This document shows positions 1-8,701 of a DNA stretch of 64,000 nt, piece after piece. The position numbers were made by a program, and so were the translations under genes. The stretch is taken from NCBI GenBank assembly GCA_963667595.2, contig CAXXWD010000001.1, positions 248,001-312,000 on the forward strand. Direction: 5' to 3'. This DNA comes from JAHJQZ01 sp963667595. GTDB taxonomy: Bacteria; Pseudomonadota; Alphaproteobacteria; Rhizobiales; Devosiaceae. The notes beneath the pieces were generated by a model. That model searched no databases, had not been told where the DNA came from, and saw nothing but the letters and a program-made list of their open reading frames with translations. The stretch's first letter is position 1. Each line of letters begins with the position of its first letter.

Positions 1-1335
1 TCTATCGCGGTTTCTGTTGACGCGCCAAAGACGCGTTCGGCAGCATCCAAACGCCGCTTTCTCGCAAGGCTGGTCGCCGTTCTCACCGGCGGAATGATTC
101 TCGACGGCTACATCCTCGGGATCCTTGGTCCGGTAACGAATGCAATCAAGGCGGATCTGGGCATGTCGACGCTCGCCACCGGCCTGGTCGCGTCGGCGGC
201 ACTGTTCGGCATCCTGATTGGCTCGCCGCTGGGCGGATGGGCGGGCGACCGGATTGGCCGGCGGCCGCTTTTCCTGACCGACATGGGCCTGTTGGTGATG
301 ACTTCGGCGATGCAGTTCTTCGTCGATTCGGCGACATCGCTGTTCATCGTCAGACTGTTGATGGGCATCGCCATCGGCACGGAATACTCCGTTGGCTGGC
401 CTCTGATGTCGGAATTCTCGCCCGCCCGGCTGCGTGGGCGTCTGATGGGCTTTACCGTCCTTGCATGGTTCATAGGGTTCATGCTCGGCTACATGACGGG
501 CTACGTGCTGAGTATTCCCGAACCGCTGCCTTGGCGGATCATTTTGGGAACGAGCACCGTAATCGCCGCCGTTTTGTTCGTGACACGCATCGGCCTGCCC
601 GAGTCACCGCGCTGGTTATGGAGCAAAGGCCGCAAGGACGAAGCCCGCGCCGTCGCGCTCAAATACCTGGAAAGCGCCGATGACACGACAGACATGGAAA
701 AAGAACTGTCGCGTCAGGGACGGTTTATGGATCTGTTCTCCAAAAGACACTGGCGAACGACGGTTTTCGTTTCCTGGTTCTGGTTCTGCAATGTCCTGCC
801 GTACTTCGCGATAGCGACATTCGCCGAAAACGTATTGGCGCAATACGGCCTCAGCGGAGGTCTCGCCGGTGGCGTGGGTTTGTCGATGGTGGCGGTCGTC
901 GGCGTTGTCTTTACGATAGCCTTGATCGACAAGGCCGGTCGACGCCTGTTCACCGTTCCGCCGCAATGGATCACCGTGGCCATCTTTCTGGTCATAGGCC
1001 TATGGTCGAACGCGCCATCCCCTATTGTCCTGGCTCTTTTCCTGCTCTTTTCGTTCCTCAACGCAATGAACGCCACGCTGACAAGCATCTACCCCGGCGA
1101 AGTCTTTCCAACCGAGGTTCGTTGCATCGGTACGGGATTTGCGGCCGCCATCAGCCGGGTCGGCGCCGGCATGGGGACGTTCCTGCTGCCGATCGGAATG
1201 GAGAAATACGGGGTTTCGATCGTCATGCTGGTCGCGGCATTCGTGGTGCTAAGCAGTGCCGTGGTGTCCCAGATGTGGGCTCCAGAGACGAAAGGACGAA
1301 GTCTCAGCGAGACGGCCGCCGGGTATTCGACCTGA
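1..1335 (+). CDS. MFS transporter, sugar-porter family (5' end outside window)
   Basis: The frame is open from base 1, and the first ATG (94) already lies inside hydrophobic sequence, so the true start is upstream. Sugar-porter signatures are visible: GDRIGRRP in the loop after the second helix (about 51-58 counted from the ATG at 94), a SPARLRGR motif near 110, PESPRW after the sixth helix and PETKGRSLSE at the C-terminus. These identify a 12-helix inner-membrane symporter of the Sugar_tr group. The substrate cannot be read from sequence; sugars, polyols and aromatic acids all occur in this family. It converges on the glycerophosphodiesterase operon, so a link with inositol or glycerol is possible but unproven. 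Confidence 0.85.
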   Translation, partial: SIAVSVDAPKTRSAASKRRFLARLVAVLTGGMILDGYILGILGPVTNAIKADLGMSTLATGLVASAALFGILIGSPLGGWAGDRIGRRPLFLTDMGLLVMTSAMQFFVDSATSLFIVRLLMGIAIGTEYSVGWPLMSEFSPARLRGRLMGFTVLAWFIGFMLGYMTGYVLSIPEPLPWRIILGTSTVIAAVLFVTRIGLPESPRWLWSKGRKDEARAVALKYLESADDTTDMEKELSRQGRFMDLFSKRHWRTTVFVSWFWFCNVLPYFAIATFAENVLAQYGLSGGLAGGVGLSMVAVVGVVFTIALIDKAGRRLFTVPPQWITVAIFLVIGLWSNAPSPIVLALFLLFSFLNAMNATLTSIYPGEVFPTEVRCIGTGFAAAISRVGAGMGTFLLPIGMEKYGVSIVMLVAAFVVLSSAVVSQMWAPETKGRSLSETAAGYST

Positions 1336-1422
1336 GCGCGACACTGGTTCGGGCATCACCTTCATCCGGTCGGCGCACAAGATCCTGATAACTGGCGGCC
1401 ACATGAAAGCCGCCTCCAAGGC

Positions 1423-1444
1423 GCTCGCCCCCTACGGGGCGAGC
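1423..1444. terminator. Hairpin between convergent genes
   Basis: Perfect 9-bp stem GCTCGCCCC/GGGGCGAGC with a CTAC loop. It lies between the 3' ends of the MFS gene and the minus-strand operon, so it probably serves as a bidirectional terminator. No clear T-tract follows on either strand. Confidence 0.55.
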
Positions 1445-1484
1445 CTTCCGGGTCTCGCCCCATAATATGCGCGCGATCAGAAGG

Positions 1485-2288
1485 TTACGCCGCCGCCCGG
1501 TCAACCATCGAACGAAGCCAGTCGACGTCGTCGCCGGACAGGGTGTCGATGAGGCCGGCCTTCAGCGCACCGAGCAGGAATTCGGTCCAGGCGAGCCCCG
1601 CCCGTTCCGCCTGTGCAATGATTTCGGGCTTATAGGCATGACAGCGGATCGACATCCCGGCGTCGTGCAGCGCCCTCGCATCCTCAATGAAATAAACAGA
1701 GAGGTCGATGCACATCTCGTCAAGATTGGCGGAGCGCGCCACGGCAACCGGATCGCCGAGCCGCTCGTGGATGATCGCGCCGGTCTTGAGCCCGGGGATG
1801 AGCGCCTTGGCGTCTTTTAGGCTGACATGGTCGAACGAAATCATCATGACGCGGTCGAGATCGCCCGGGCGGTTGAGAGTGCGTCTGAGCGCCTCGTAAT
1901 AACGTGGCAGGTCGCGCTTCTCCTTGATCTCGATTTCGAGCCCCATATCGAGTTCGTGAGCGAGATCAACCGCCTCGCGCAGCGAGGGAATGCGTTCGCC
2001 GGCAAATCTGGCACTAAAGCCGATGCCAGCATCGAGCGCCTGCACCTCGGCAAGGCTCATGTCCCCGACCGCACCGGTTCCGTTCGTCGTGCGGTCGACG
2101 AGCAGGTCGTGAATGACGGCAATCTCGCCGTCGCGCGTCAAGACCGTGTCGATCTCGCAACTCGTGGCGCCGCGTTCATGGGCGATGCGGAAGGCGGCAA
2201 GGGTGTTTTCCGGAGCGGCGATGCAATGGCCGCGATGTCCACAGACATGAATGCGGCCGGCATCCTTGGCGAAGAAACTGAAGGTCAT
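1485..2288 (-). CDS. Glycerophosphodiester phosphodiesterase
   Basis: This 267-residue protein carries the GDPD TIM-barrel motifs: GHRG with catalytic His18-Arg19, PENT (Glu27), CEID (Glu45, Asp47), IHD (His60) and the barrel motif LEIEIKE (about 117-123). No signal peptide is visible, so it should act in the cytoplasm on imported glycerophosphodiesters, giving an alcohol plus glycerol phosphate or the reverse split. It is the last gene of the minus-strand operon, 16 bp after a permease gene, which places hydrolysis directly after uptake. Length and motifs match UgpQ-like enzymes. The alcohol moiety is inferred only from the neighbouring inositol-phosphatase-like gene. Confidence 0.88.
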   Translation of the reverse strand: MTFSFFAKDAGRIHVCGHRGHCIAAPENTLAAFRIAHERGATSCEIDTVLTRDGEIAVIHDLLVDRTTNGTGAVGDMSLAEVQALDAGIGFSARFAGERIPSLREAVDLAHELDMGLEIEIKEKRDLPRYYEALRRTLNRPGDLDRVMMISFDHVSLKDAKALIPGLKTGAIIHERLGDPVAVARSANLDEMCIDLSVYFIEDARALHDAGMSIRCHAYKPEIIAQAERAGLAWTEFLLGALKAGLIDTLSGDDVDWLRSMVDRAAA

Positions 2289-2304
2289 TTAGTGTTCCCC
2301 GAAG

Positions 2305-3141
2305 CTAGAGTTTACCGAGGCCGGCCGCCATCACGTCCTCGCGCATGACGCGTTCGGCGATGAAGAAGATGACCAGCATCGGGATGAGCAGGATGAAGGT
2401 GACGACGGCGGCCGTGGGCAGGACGAGAATCTGGCCGCCGAGATAGGCCCAGAGCCTGACCGCGAGGGTCTGCACCTTGGGGGCGCCGACCATGAAGCTC
2501 TTCTCGAACTCCTCGAACGAGGCGATGAAGTTGAGAAGGCCGCCGGCCATGAAGCCGGGCCAGGCGAGTGGCAGGGCGATATGCATCACGGCGGTGCGCG
2601 GCGAGGCGCCGAGGGTACGCGCCGCGAGGATCAGTTCCTTGGGGATGCTTTCGAGGGTCGAAGCGAGGATGCGGATCATCAGCGGCAGTGTGCCGACCGT
2701 CTGGACGAGAATAACGCCTGGCACCGTGCCCGCTATGCGAAGAGAAAAGAAAACCTCACCGAGGCTGACGGCGACAACGATCCCCGGCACAATCATCGGC
2801 GCCAGCACGAAGATCTCGACCACGCGTTTCAGGCGGAAGGGGTATTGTGCCAGGGCCCAGGCCGTCGGAAAGGCGAGTGCCGCGGTCAGAAGCGTGACAA
2901 CTGTCGAGACGAAGATGCTCAAAAAGAAGGCCGGGATGATCTGGCGGTCGGCCAGCACTTCGGTCCAGGCCGAGACCGACAGCGAACGCGGCAGGATATC
3001 GGGCGGAAACCAGCCGGTCGCCGGGTCGTAGAAGGACCAAAGCGCGACAACCAGGATCGGAAGCACCAGAATGGGAACAAGATACCCGTAAAGGCCGAAC
3101 CCGACCCAGACCTGAGTGCGTTGTGTGTGGGTGAGCGCCAT
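2305..3141 (-). CDS. ABC importer permease (PotC-like)
   Basis: This 278-residue inner-membrane protein has about six hydrophobic segments and a BPD_transp_1 EAA loop (AARTLGASPRT followed by LPLAWPG at about 170-195). That loop contacts the ABC ATPase. It follows the partner permease by 3 bp and precedes the diesterase, so it is translated as part of the same operon. It resembles the spermidine/putrescine/iron/2-aminoethylphosphonate group of permeases rather than the MalG sugar group. Substrate specificity comes from the binding protein. Confidence 0.85.
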   Translation of the reverse strand: MALTHTQRTQVWVGFGLYGYLVPILVLPILVVALWSFYDPATGWFPPDILPRSLSVSAWTEVLADRQIIPAFFLSIFVSTVVTLLTAALAFPTAWALAQYPFRLKRVVEIFVLAPMIVPGIVVAVSLGEVFFSLRIAGTVPGVILVQTVGTLPLMIRILASTLESIPKELILAARTLGASPRTAVMHIALPLAWPGFMAGGLLNFIASFEEFEKSFMVGAPKVQTLAVRLWAYLGGQILVLPTAAVVTFILLIPMLVIFFIAERVMREDVMAAGLGKL

Positions 3142-3144
3142 CTC

Positions 3145-4089
3145 TCAGCCCTCCCGAGCCAGATCGGTATTGAAATTGCGCGCCGGACGGGCTTGCGCAT
3201 CGTCCTTGTGACGGAGACCGGCGCGACGGGCCTCGGTCTCGTCGCGGTTGAGGAAACCGATGAGGAAGTAGTAGGCGAGCAGCACCGCGATCGACATCAC
3301 GCTCAAAAGCGTACCCATGGCGTAAACCAGCGGCCAGTTTCCCTTCTGGAAGCCCTCGGACCACATGTGAACGCTCAGCGGCAGCGGATAGGTCGGCCCG
3401 AGCAGGTTGGGGATGACGAAGGAGCCGAGCGAACCGATGAAGCTCAAAAGCACCGCCGCCGTGATGCCCGGACGGGCCAGCGGCAGCTGGATGCGCAAGA
3501 GGATGGTCAGCCGGCTCGCGCCGAGGGTGCGGGCGGCGGAAATCACGTCCTTGCTGATCGCCGCCATGGACCCGGAAATGATCAGCGTCATGAAAGGAAT
3601 GGTCTTCCAGGACGAAGCCAGGATCGCCCCGAGCCCGATCGGATCGCGCACGAGCTTTGGCAGACCGAGGCCGAGTGGGGTCAGGATACGCGTGAGCATG
3701 CCGCCGCGGTCGAGCATGACAAGCACGAGAAAGGCGGCAACGATGCCCGGCACGACGAGCGGAACGCGGTAGAGCGAGCCGAAGAAGCGACGGCTGGTCT
3801 CGTTGGCCTGCATCAGCGCCGACAGGGGCAGGCTGACGACGAGGCTCAGAACGGTGGGGGCGATGCCAAGCCACAATGAAAACCACAGGCCGTCGAGATA
3901 GACCGGATTGGAGAATAGCTGCTGCCAGGCATCGAGCGTAAACGGCGAGGCGGTTTTGCCGCGACCGGCGAAGCTGCCGACGACGACGCGCACGAGCGGA
4001 AGACCAAAAAAGAGCAAAAGATAGCCAACGCCCGGCAAAAGCAGCAGGGCGATGGTCGAGCCCCGCACGGTATTGATATCCTTACTCAT
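3145..4089 (-). CDS. ABC importer permease (PotB-like)
   Basis: This 314-residue permease has an N-terminal helix (about 12-32), further hydrophobic segments and an EAA loop (SAARTLGASRL, then LPLARPG). Its start overlaps the ATPase stop by 4 bp, which suggests translational coupling. It should form a heterodimer with the product of the next gene downstream. The family is the PotB/FbpB-type binding-protein-dependent permeases. Confidence 0.85.
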   Translation of the reverse strand: MSKDINTVRGSTIALLLLPGVGYLLLFFGLPLVRVVVGSFAGRGKTASPFTLDAWQQLFSNPVYLDGLWFSLWLGIAPTVLSLVVSLPLSALMQANETSRRFFGSLYRVPLVVPGIVAAFLVLVMLDRGGMLTRILTPLGLGLPKLVRDPIGLGAILASSWKTIPFMTLIISGSMAAISKDVISAARTLGASRLTILLRIQLPLARPGITAAVLLSFIGSLGSFVIPNLLGPTYPLPLSVHMWSEGFQKGNWPLVYAMGTLLSVMSIAVLLAYYFLIGFLNRDETEARRAGLRHKDDAQARPARNFNTDLAREG

Positions 4090-5141
4090 TCCACTGCCTC
4101 CTGCATCGGCGAGAAGGATCTGAGCAGGTGCAGCACCGGCGGCGGCGTCAGGTTCACGCGCTGACCCTGTTCGAGGATCGTCGCTTGGCCACCGGCCGTG
4201 ACCACACGAAGACTGAGCCCGGCGATATCGACGTTGTAATGGGTCGACGCACCCATGAAGACGGCATGCGTGACGATACCCTCGCCTCCCGGATCGACGG
4301 CGATGTCGAAGTCTTCGGGTCTGATTGCGACGCCCTCGGTCACGTTCGCGCCGGGGTTTTCAATCCGCGCCTCGGCGCCCCAGGGCAAACGACAGGACGC
4401 GCCCGCAATGTCGGCAGCGATGACGTTGGTCAAGCCGAGAAACTCGGCGGTGAACCGATAGGTCGGCCGGCGATAAAGATCGACCGGCGTGCCGCGCTCG
4501 ACAATTTCGCCATCCTTCATGATGACGATCTCGTCTGCCAGGGCCATGGCTTCCGACTGATCGTGGGTGACATAGATCGAGGTGACGCCGAGCTGGCGCT
4601 GCAAGTCCCGCAGATCCTCGCGCAGTCCATCCCTCAATTTGGCGTCGAGATTGGACAGCGGCTCGTCGAACAGCAGCACGTCCGGCTCGATGACGATGGC
4701 GCGGGCAAGGGCGACACGCTGTTGCTGGCCGCCGGACAACTGACGCGGCAGTCGCTTGGCAAAATGGCCGAGACCGACGAGATCGAGCGCCATCTCAACG
4801 CGACGTTTTATGTCGGGCTTGGGGATATGGCGCATTTCGAGCCCGAACCCGACATTCTTGTCCACGCTCATATGTGGAAACAGGGCGTAGGTCTGGAAGA
4901 CCAGACCGAAATTGCGCTGTTCGGGAACGATCTCGTCGATACGCCGGTCGCCGAGATGAATTTCGCCGGAGGTCGGGTCGGTGATGCCGGCGACAGCGCG
5001 AAGCAGCGTGGTCTTGCCGCAACCGGACGGCCCGAGAAGGGTCGTGAACCGACCTTCCGGCACATCGAGATCGACAGATTTGAGAGCACGTGTCGCGCCA
5101 AAATCCTTGACGAGTTTCCGAATGGAAAGAGATTTGTCCAT
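4086..5141 (-). CDS. ABC importer ATP-binding protein (PotA-like)
   Basis: This 351-residue ATPase has Walker A GPSGCGKTT (37-45), a Q-loop VFQTYALFPH, signature LSGGQQQR (135-142), Walker B VLLFDEP (155-161) and an H-loop VTHDQ. A C-terminal TOBE-like region starts near residue 240. It belongs to the PotA/FbpC/UgpC-type import ATPases and should energise the two downstream permeases. The 60-bp gap to the binding-protein gene holds a hairpin, so the membrane components may be expressed less than the binding protein. Confidence 0.9.
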   Translation of the reverse strand: MDKSLSIRKLVKDFGATRALKSVDLDVPEGRFTTLLGPSGCGKTTLLRAVAGITDPTSGEIHLGDRRIDEIVPEQRNFGLVFQTYALFPHMSVDKNVGFGLEMRHIPKPDIKRRVEMALDLVGLGHFAKRLPRQLSGGQQQRVALARAIVIEPDVLLFDEPLSNLDAKLRDGLREDLRDLQRQLGVTSIYVTHDQSEAMALADEIVIMKDGEIVERGTPVDLYRRPTYRFTAEFLGLTNVIAADIAGASCRLPWGAEARIENPGANVTEGVAIRPEDFDIAVDPGGEGIVTHAVFMGASTHYNVDIAGLSLRVVTAGGQATILEQGQRVNLTPPPVLHLLRSFSPMQEAVE

Positions 5142-5145
5142 AACT

Positions 5146-5174
5146 GGTCTTCCGGAAGGCCGACGCCGAAGACC
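5146..5174 (-). terminator. Intercistronic hairpin after binding-protein gene
   Basis: GGTCTTC pairs with GAAGACC, 15 nt apart, and the stem can be extended by CGG/CCG with one bulge. It lies between the binding-protein stop and the ATPase start. It may be a partial terminator or an mRNA stabiliser, which is inference only. Confidence 0.4.
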
Positions 5175-5201
5175 CGGCGCCGGATGTTTGCATACGGCGA
5201 T

Positions 5202-6446
5202 CTACTGGCGGAGCAGGTTGGCGACGAAATAGTCGCCCAGCGCCGAATTGATCGTGTTCGGCACGCTCTCGAGGGCACGGCTCATGAACTGATCGGTCGG
5301 GATCAGCCGGGCGACCTGCTCGGGCGTGAAGCTTGCGGCAGGATCGATGTCGAGACGGGCCGAACGCGAGCCGTTGATCTGCAGTTTTTCGAGCTGAACG
5401 TCGTGGCTCATCATGAAGTCGATGAACAACAGGCCCGCCGCAGGATGTTCGCCTCCGACGGGGAAGAACATGCCGTCACCGCCGCCGACCTGTCCGGTAA
5501 CGATCAGTTCCTGCCGTGCGGCCGGGGGCAACAGGCCGCGACCCATGAAGTCGTAGACCATGTCTTCCCAGGCTGTGCCGATGGCGCCGGCGCCGTTGGC
5601 GATAAGGTTAAGTGTGTCGGAATTACCGTTGGTCAGTTCGACGACCGGCAGAAGCTCCCGGTAATAGTCCCAGACCGGCGTCATGCACGGCTTGGCAACC
5701 AGCGCCTTGGCCTCGTCGTCGCTGAGCTTGTAGTTGACGAGGTCAGCTTTGCACTCGGCATCGGTAACCTTGCCAAAGGCGATCGACTGCAAAAAACCGC
5801 TGCCCGAACCGCCGCCCTTGGGCGAGGTCACGATGAACTGGCTCGGATGCGCCTTGGCCCAGTCGAGCAGGCCGTCGAGGGTGTCCGGCACATCGGCGGC
5901 GGAGACGACGCGGGTATCGTAAAGGATGCTGGTCTGGTTACGGTGAAACGGCAGATAGGCGCCACCGTGCGCGAAGCCGCGGGTGACGGTCGCGATCCTT
6001 TCGTCGAAATTGCCAGCGTTAGGCAGGAGCTTGACCAGCGGAATATTGGCCATCACGCTTTCGGACATCAGATTGCCGATTGAACCCGAGCCGATGAAAT
6101 AGGCATCGGCCGGCGCCGGGTTGCCGGCGTTGTGGGCGGCGATCAACTGCTGCGTGGCGGCGTCGCTGTCGCCGCGAATGTAATCGACGGTAATCCCGTA
6201 TTTGGCTTCGAATTCGGGGATCAGGTGTTCGGAGAACAAAGGACCGAAAGAATTGGTAAAATCGAAGAAGGTCAGGCTTCCCTCTTCTTTCGCCTTGGGC
6301 TCAATAACGCTATAGAAGTTACTGGCGTCCAGACTGGAAAGGTCGAATCCGGGATCGGTGTTGAACATGTTCGAACCGACAGGTTCGACGGCGAAGGCGG
6401 CCGACGTCATCAGCACGCCGGCAATTGCGGCAACGATGGGTTTCAT
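5202..6446 (-). CDS. ABC importer periplasmic substrate-binding protein
   Basis: This 414-residue protein has a signal peptide (MKPIVAAIAGVLMTSAAFA, cleavage near 19/20). The body resembles the PotD/iron/phosphonate class-2 binding proteins, with FFDFTNSFGPLFS and EFEAKYGITVDY in the first lobe. It overlaps the stop of the upstream phosphatase gene by 4 bp (ATGA). As the extracytoplasmic receptor it sets the specificity of the operon. No ligand can be named from sequence, but the flanking phosphatase and diesterase point to a phosphodiester or phosphorylated polyol. Confidence 0.83.
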   Translation of the reverse strand: MKPIVAAIAGVLMTSAAFAVEPVGSNMFNTDPGFDLSSLDASNFYSVIEPKAKEEGSLTFFDFTNSFGPLFSEHLIPEFEAKYGITVDYIRGDSDAATQQLIAAHNAGNPAPADAYFIGSGSIGNLMSESVMANIPLVKLLPNAGNFDERIATVTRGFAHGGAYLPFHRNQTSILYDTRVVSAADVPDTLDGLLDWAKAHPSQFIVTSPKGGGSGSGFLQSIAFGKVTDAECKADLVNYKLSDDEAKALVAKPCMTPVWDYYRELLPVVELTNGNSDTLNLIANGAGAIGTAWEDMVYDFMGRGLLPPAARQELIVTGQVGGGDGMFFPVGGEHPAAGLLFIDFMMSHDVQLEKLQINGSRSARLDIDPAASFTPEQVARLIPTDQFMSRALESVPNTINSALGDYFVANLLRQ

Positions 6447-7348
6447 CTGGTTCGTCTCCCAATAAGAGTTGAGGTTGCGACTTGGGTCGCGGCTTCCCCG
6501 GCACTCCGCAGGTCATTTTCCAGATGTGGCGGAGTGCCGGAAAACGGGTCCGGCAAAATGGTCAGGAGTTGCCGGGCAATACCGGGCGCGGCGGCAAACA
6601 CGACCCCGCCTGCCGCAAGTTCGCCTTCGGCAGCGTAAGGCTGGATCACCGCCCCGGCACAGCGGGCGATATAGAGTCCACCCATGGCATCCCAGGGATT
6701 CATGTGCGGCTCGAGATAGGCGTCGAGCCGTCCGGCGGCGACATGGGCAAGACAGAGCGCCCCGGCACCGAGACGACGGAACTCGACATCGGCCGCCGTC
6801 AGAGCCCCGACCACCTCTGCCGGTTTCTCCGGACTGTGTCGGCGCGAAAACCCGATGCCGATGACGGCGCTGACCATGTCAGTGGTATCGGCAACACGAA
6901 TTTCGGTATCGCCGAGAAAAGCGCGACCGTCCGGCGTGGCGGAAAAGACCTCGTCAAGACAGGGATCGGCGATCCAGGCGGCGATGGGATGTCCGTTCTG
7001 GAGCAGGGTCAGCGAGATGCAGAAATAGCCGATGCCCCGGGCGAAGTTGATGGTGCCATCGACAGGATCGATCAGCCAGGTAAAGCCTTTCGTTTCGACA
7101 ACACCGCCTCCTTCTTCGCCAAGAACCGCATCCGTTGAGAAGTGTTCGGACAGGACGCGTCGCAAATTGCCTTCGATGGCGAAATCGACGTCCGTCACAA
7201 GGTCGCCGACACCCTTTTCATCGATGACGAGAGCGGGATCGCGGAACGCTTTGCGGGCTGTGTCGGCCGCCTGTCCGACGAACGCCCGGCCGAAATCGGT
7301 TCGTGCGACGCGTTCGTCACCCTCTGAAGCTGCATGCCCGTCGTTCAT
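6443..7348 (-). CDS. Inositol monophosphatase family enzyme
   Basis: The start is placed at the ATG at 7348, which overlaps the LacI stop (ATGA); an upstream ATG would lengthen the overlap to about 60 bp. The 301-residue protein has the family metal sites: GEEGG (Glu78, Glu79), WLIDPVDGT (Asp94, Asp97) and NPWDAMGG (Trp219-Asp220). The family includes inositol, fructose-1,6-bis- and histidinol phosphatases. Sitting between a regulator and an importer that ends in a glycerophosphodiesterase, it is well placed to dephosphorylate the sugar or polyol phosphate released by that enzyme. Substrate identity is inferred from context. Confidence 0.85.
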   Translation of the reverse strand: MNDGHAASEGDERVARTDFGRAFVGQAADTARKAFRDPALVIDEKGVGDLVTDVDFAIEGNLRRVLSEHFSTDAVLGEEGGGVVETKGFTWLIDPVDGTINFARGIGYFCISLTLLQNGHPIAAWIADPCLDEVFSATPDGRAFLGDTEIRVADTTDMVSAVIGIGFSRRHSPEKPAEVVGALTAADVEFRRLGAGALCLAHVAAGRLDAYLEPHMNPWDAMGGLYIARCAGAVIQPYAAEGELAAGGVVFAAAPGIARQLLTILPDPFSGTPPHLENDLRSAGEAATQVATSTLIGRRTR

Positions 7349-8397
7349 GACCGCACCTTTGTGGTTTCCCGCAAGATCAGCCGCGGCGGGCACAGGATCA
7401 GGCACTCGGACAGATCCTTTGGCACCGGTTCCGCCGTGTTTTCGGCATTGCCTGCGTGTTGGCGGATATGGGTGATGATTTGCCCAACGAGGTCATCGAG
7501 AGGCTGTTCGAACGTCGTCAGCCGATAAGGCGCCCAGGACGACGCCGGCAGATTGTCGAAACCGATGACCGACAGTGCCTCGGGTATCGCAATTGCGCCG
7601 CGCAACCCATCGAGCAAGCCGATCGCCATGGCATCGTTGGTGACGAATACGGCATCGGGCCTTTCGTCGATCGGCAGCGCCAGAAACCGGACCGCACTTT
7701 CAAGTCCGACCTCGACCGACATGGCGGCATTGTTCCACACCATTGCCGTGCGGTTTGCCCGGGCAAGCGTATCCACAAAGCCGGCCGTACGCGTGTCGTT
7801 TGCCCAACTGTCCGGCGGGCCGGCGATAATAAGGAAACGCGACCGCCCTTCGGCCAGCAATGTGCGCGCCGCGAGAGATCCGCCCAAAGCGTTGTCGGTC
7901 GCAATCGAAAAGGCTTCCGGGTGATTGGCAGAACGGTTGAGTGCAGCGAGAAAAAAGCCGTGATCGATGACGTCATTGGCGCGTTCAGCCGCAATGGCGC
8001 CGGCGGTGACGATGACGCCGCGGGTCCGCCAGCCGATCGCCTCGGACAGCAACGCGTCGACCTGCTGGTCGTTGTCCGCATAAAAAAGAAGCGGTTTCAG
8101 TTCGTTCTGCTGTAATGAATCCAGAAGACGAGACAACACCTGGGCGCGCCAATCAAAATTGAGGCGGGTGGTGATGACGGCAACGAGAGGTGCGTCGCCG
8201 GTGACCATCGATCGCGCCAGGGCATTCGGACGCCAGCCGATGTTTTCCGCGACGTCAAGAATGTGTTGGCGCGTTTTCGGCGCGATGCGTCCCTTGCCGG
8301 TGAAGGCGCGGCTGACCAGGGCCTGCGAGACATTGGCCGCCCTTGCGACATCCCGCGAGGTCACGGACTGGGATCGATGAATAGTGTCGCGTGCCAC
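7345..8397 (-). CDS. LacI-family transcriptional regulator
   Basis: This 350-residue regulator has an N-terminal helix-turn-helix (TSRDVARAANVSQALVSRAF, about 13-32) and a LacI hinge (NALARSMVTG). A periplasmic-binding-protein-like effector domain follows, containing FVTNDAMAIGLLDGL and SVIGFDN. It is the first gene of the operon and is translationally coupled to the phosphatase gene. It therefore most likely represses its own operon until the imported compound or a breakdown product binds. Confidence 0.88.
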   Translation of the reverse strand: MARDTIHRSQSVTSRDVARAANVSQALVSRAFTGKGRIAPKTRQHILDVAENIGWRPNALARSMVTGDAPLVAVITTRLNFDWRAQVLSRLLDSLQQNELKPLLFYADNDQQVDALLSEAIGWRTRGVIVTAGAIAAERANDVIDHGFFLAALNRSANHPEAFSIATDNALGGSLAARTLLAEGRSRFLIIAGPPDSWANDTRTAGFVDTLARANRTAMVWNNAAMSVEVGLESAVRFLALPIDERPDAVFVTNDAMAIGLLDGLRGAIAIPEALSVIGFDNLPASSWAPYRLTTFEQPLDDLVGQIITHIRQHAGNAENTAEPVPKDLSECLILCPPRLILRETTKVRS

Positions 8398-8701
8398 GGC
8401 TCACACCTCTTGTTTGAAGCGTGGCACCGGCCGATCGCAGGTTTGCTGTGGTGTTACGTATTACCCTACACAACCACTGAAGACGCCTGCACCAACCGGA
8501 TACCAACTTGACGAAACGCCAAAGCGGTATCCGATCAATGTGACAGCGCCGCTGCACAATTATGAAGCTGTTGTTGCGTTCACCGCTTCGCCAGACAACA
8601 CCTCTTGTCGGGCGGCGGATCGCTGCACAGCGGGTATGCCATCCGGCACCGGTTCACGGCAGCGGCGCAGTGCGCTCGGAAACTCGGGGCTGTTCCAGGT
8701 G
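8398..8701. other. Intergenic region with promoter of the LacI-phosphatase-ABC operon
   Basis: This 304-bp stretch runs from the LacI start to the stop of the alpha-glucoside permease gene, both minus-strand. The short open frames in it lack ribosome-binding sites and family resemblance. A segment around 8450-8470 (GTGTTACGTATTACC, centred on TACGTA) has weak two-fold symmetry and could be the LacI operator. This is only a suggestion. Confidence 0.35.

Noticed and set aside
2581..3879. Long plus-strand open frame antisense to the two PotB/C-like permease genes
   Set aside because: Low-complexity Asp/Arg/Gln/His-rich translation, no ribosome-binding site; shadow of GC-rich genes on the other strand.
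4128..6083. 651-codon plus-strand open frame across the ATPase and binding-protein genes
   Set aside because: Opposite-strand genes have full domain motifs; this frame has none and spans an intergenic gap.
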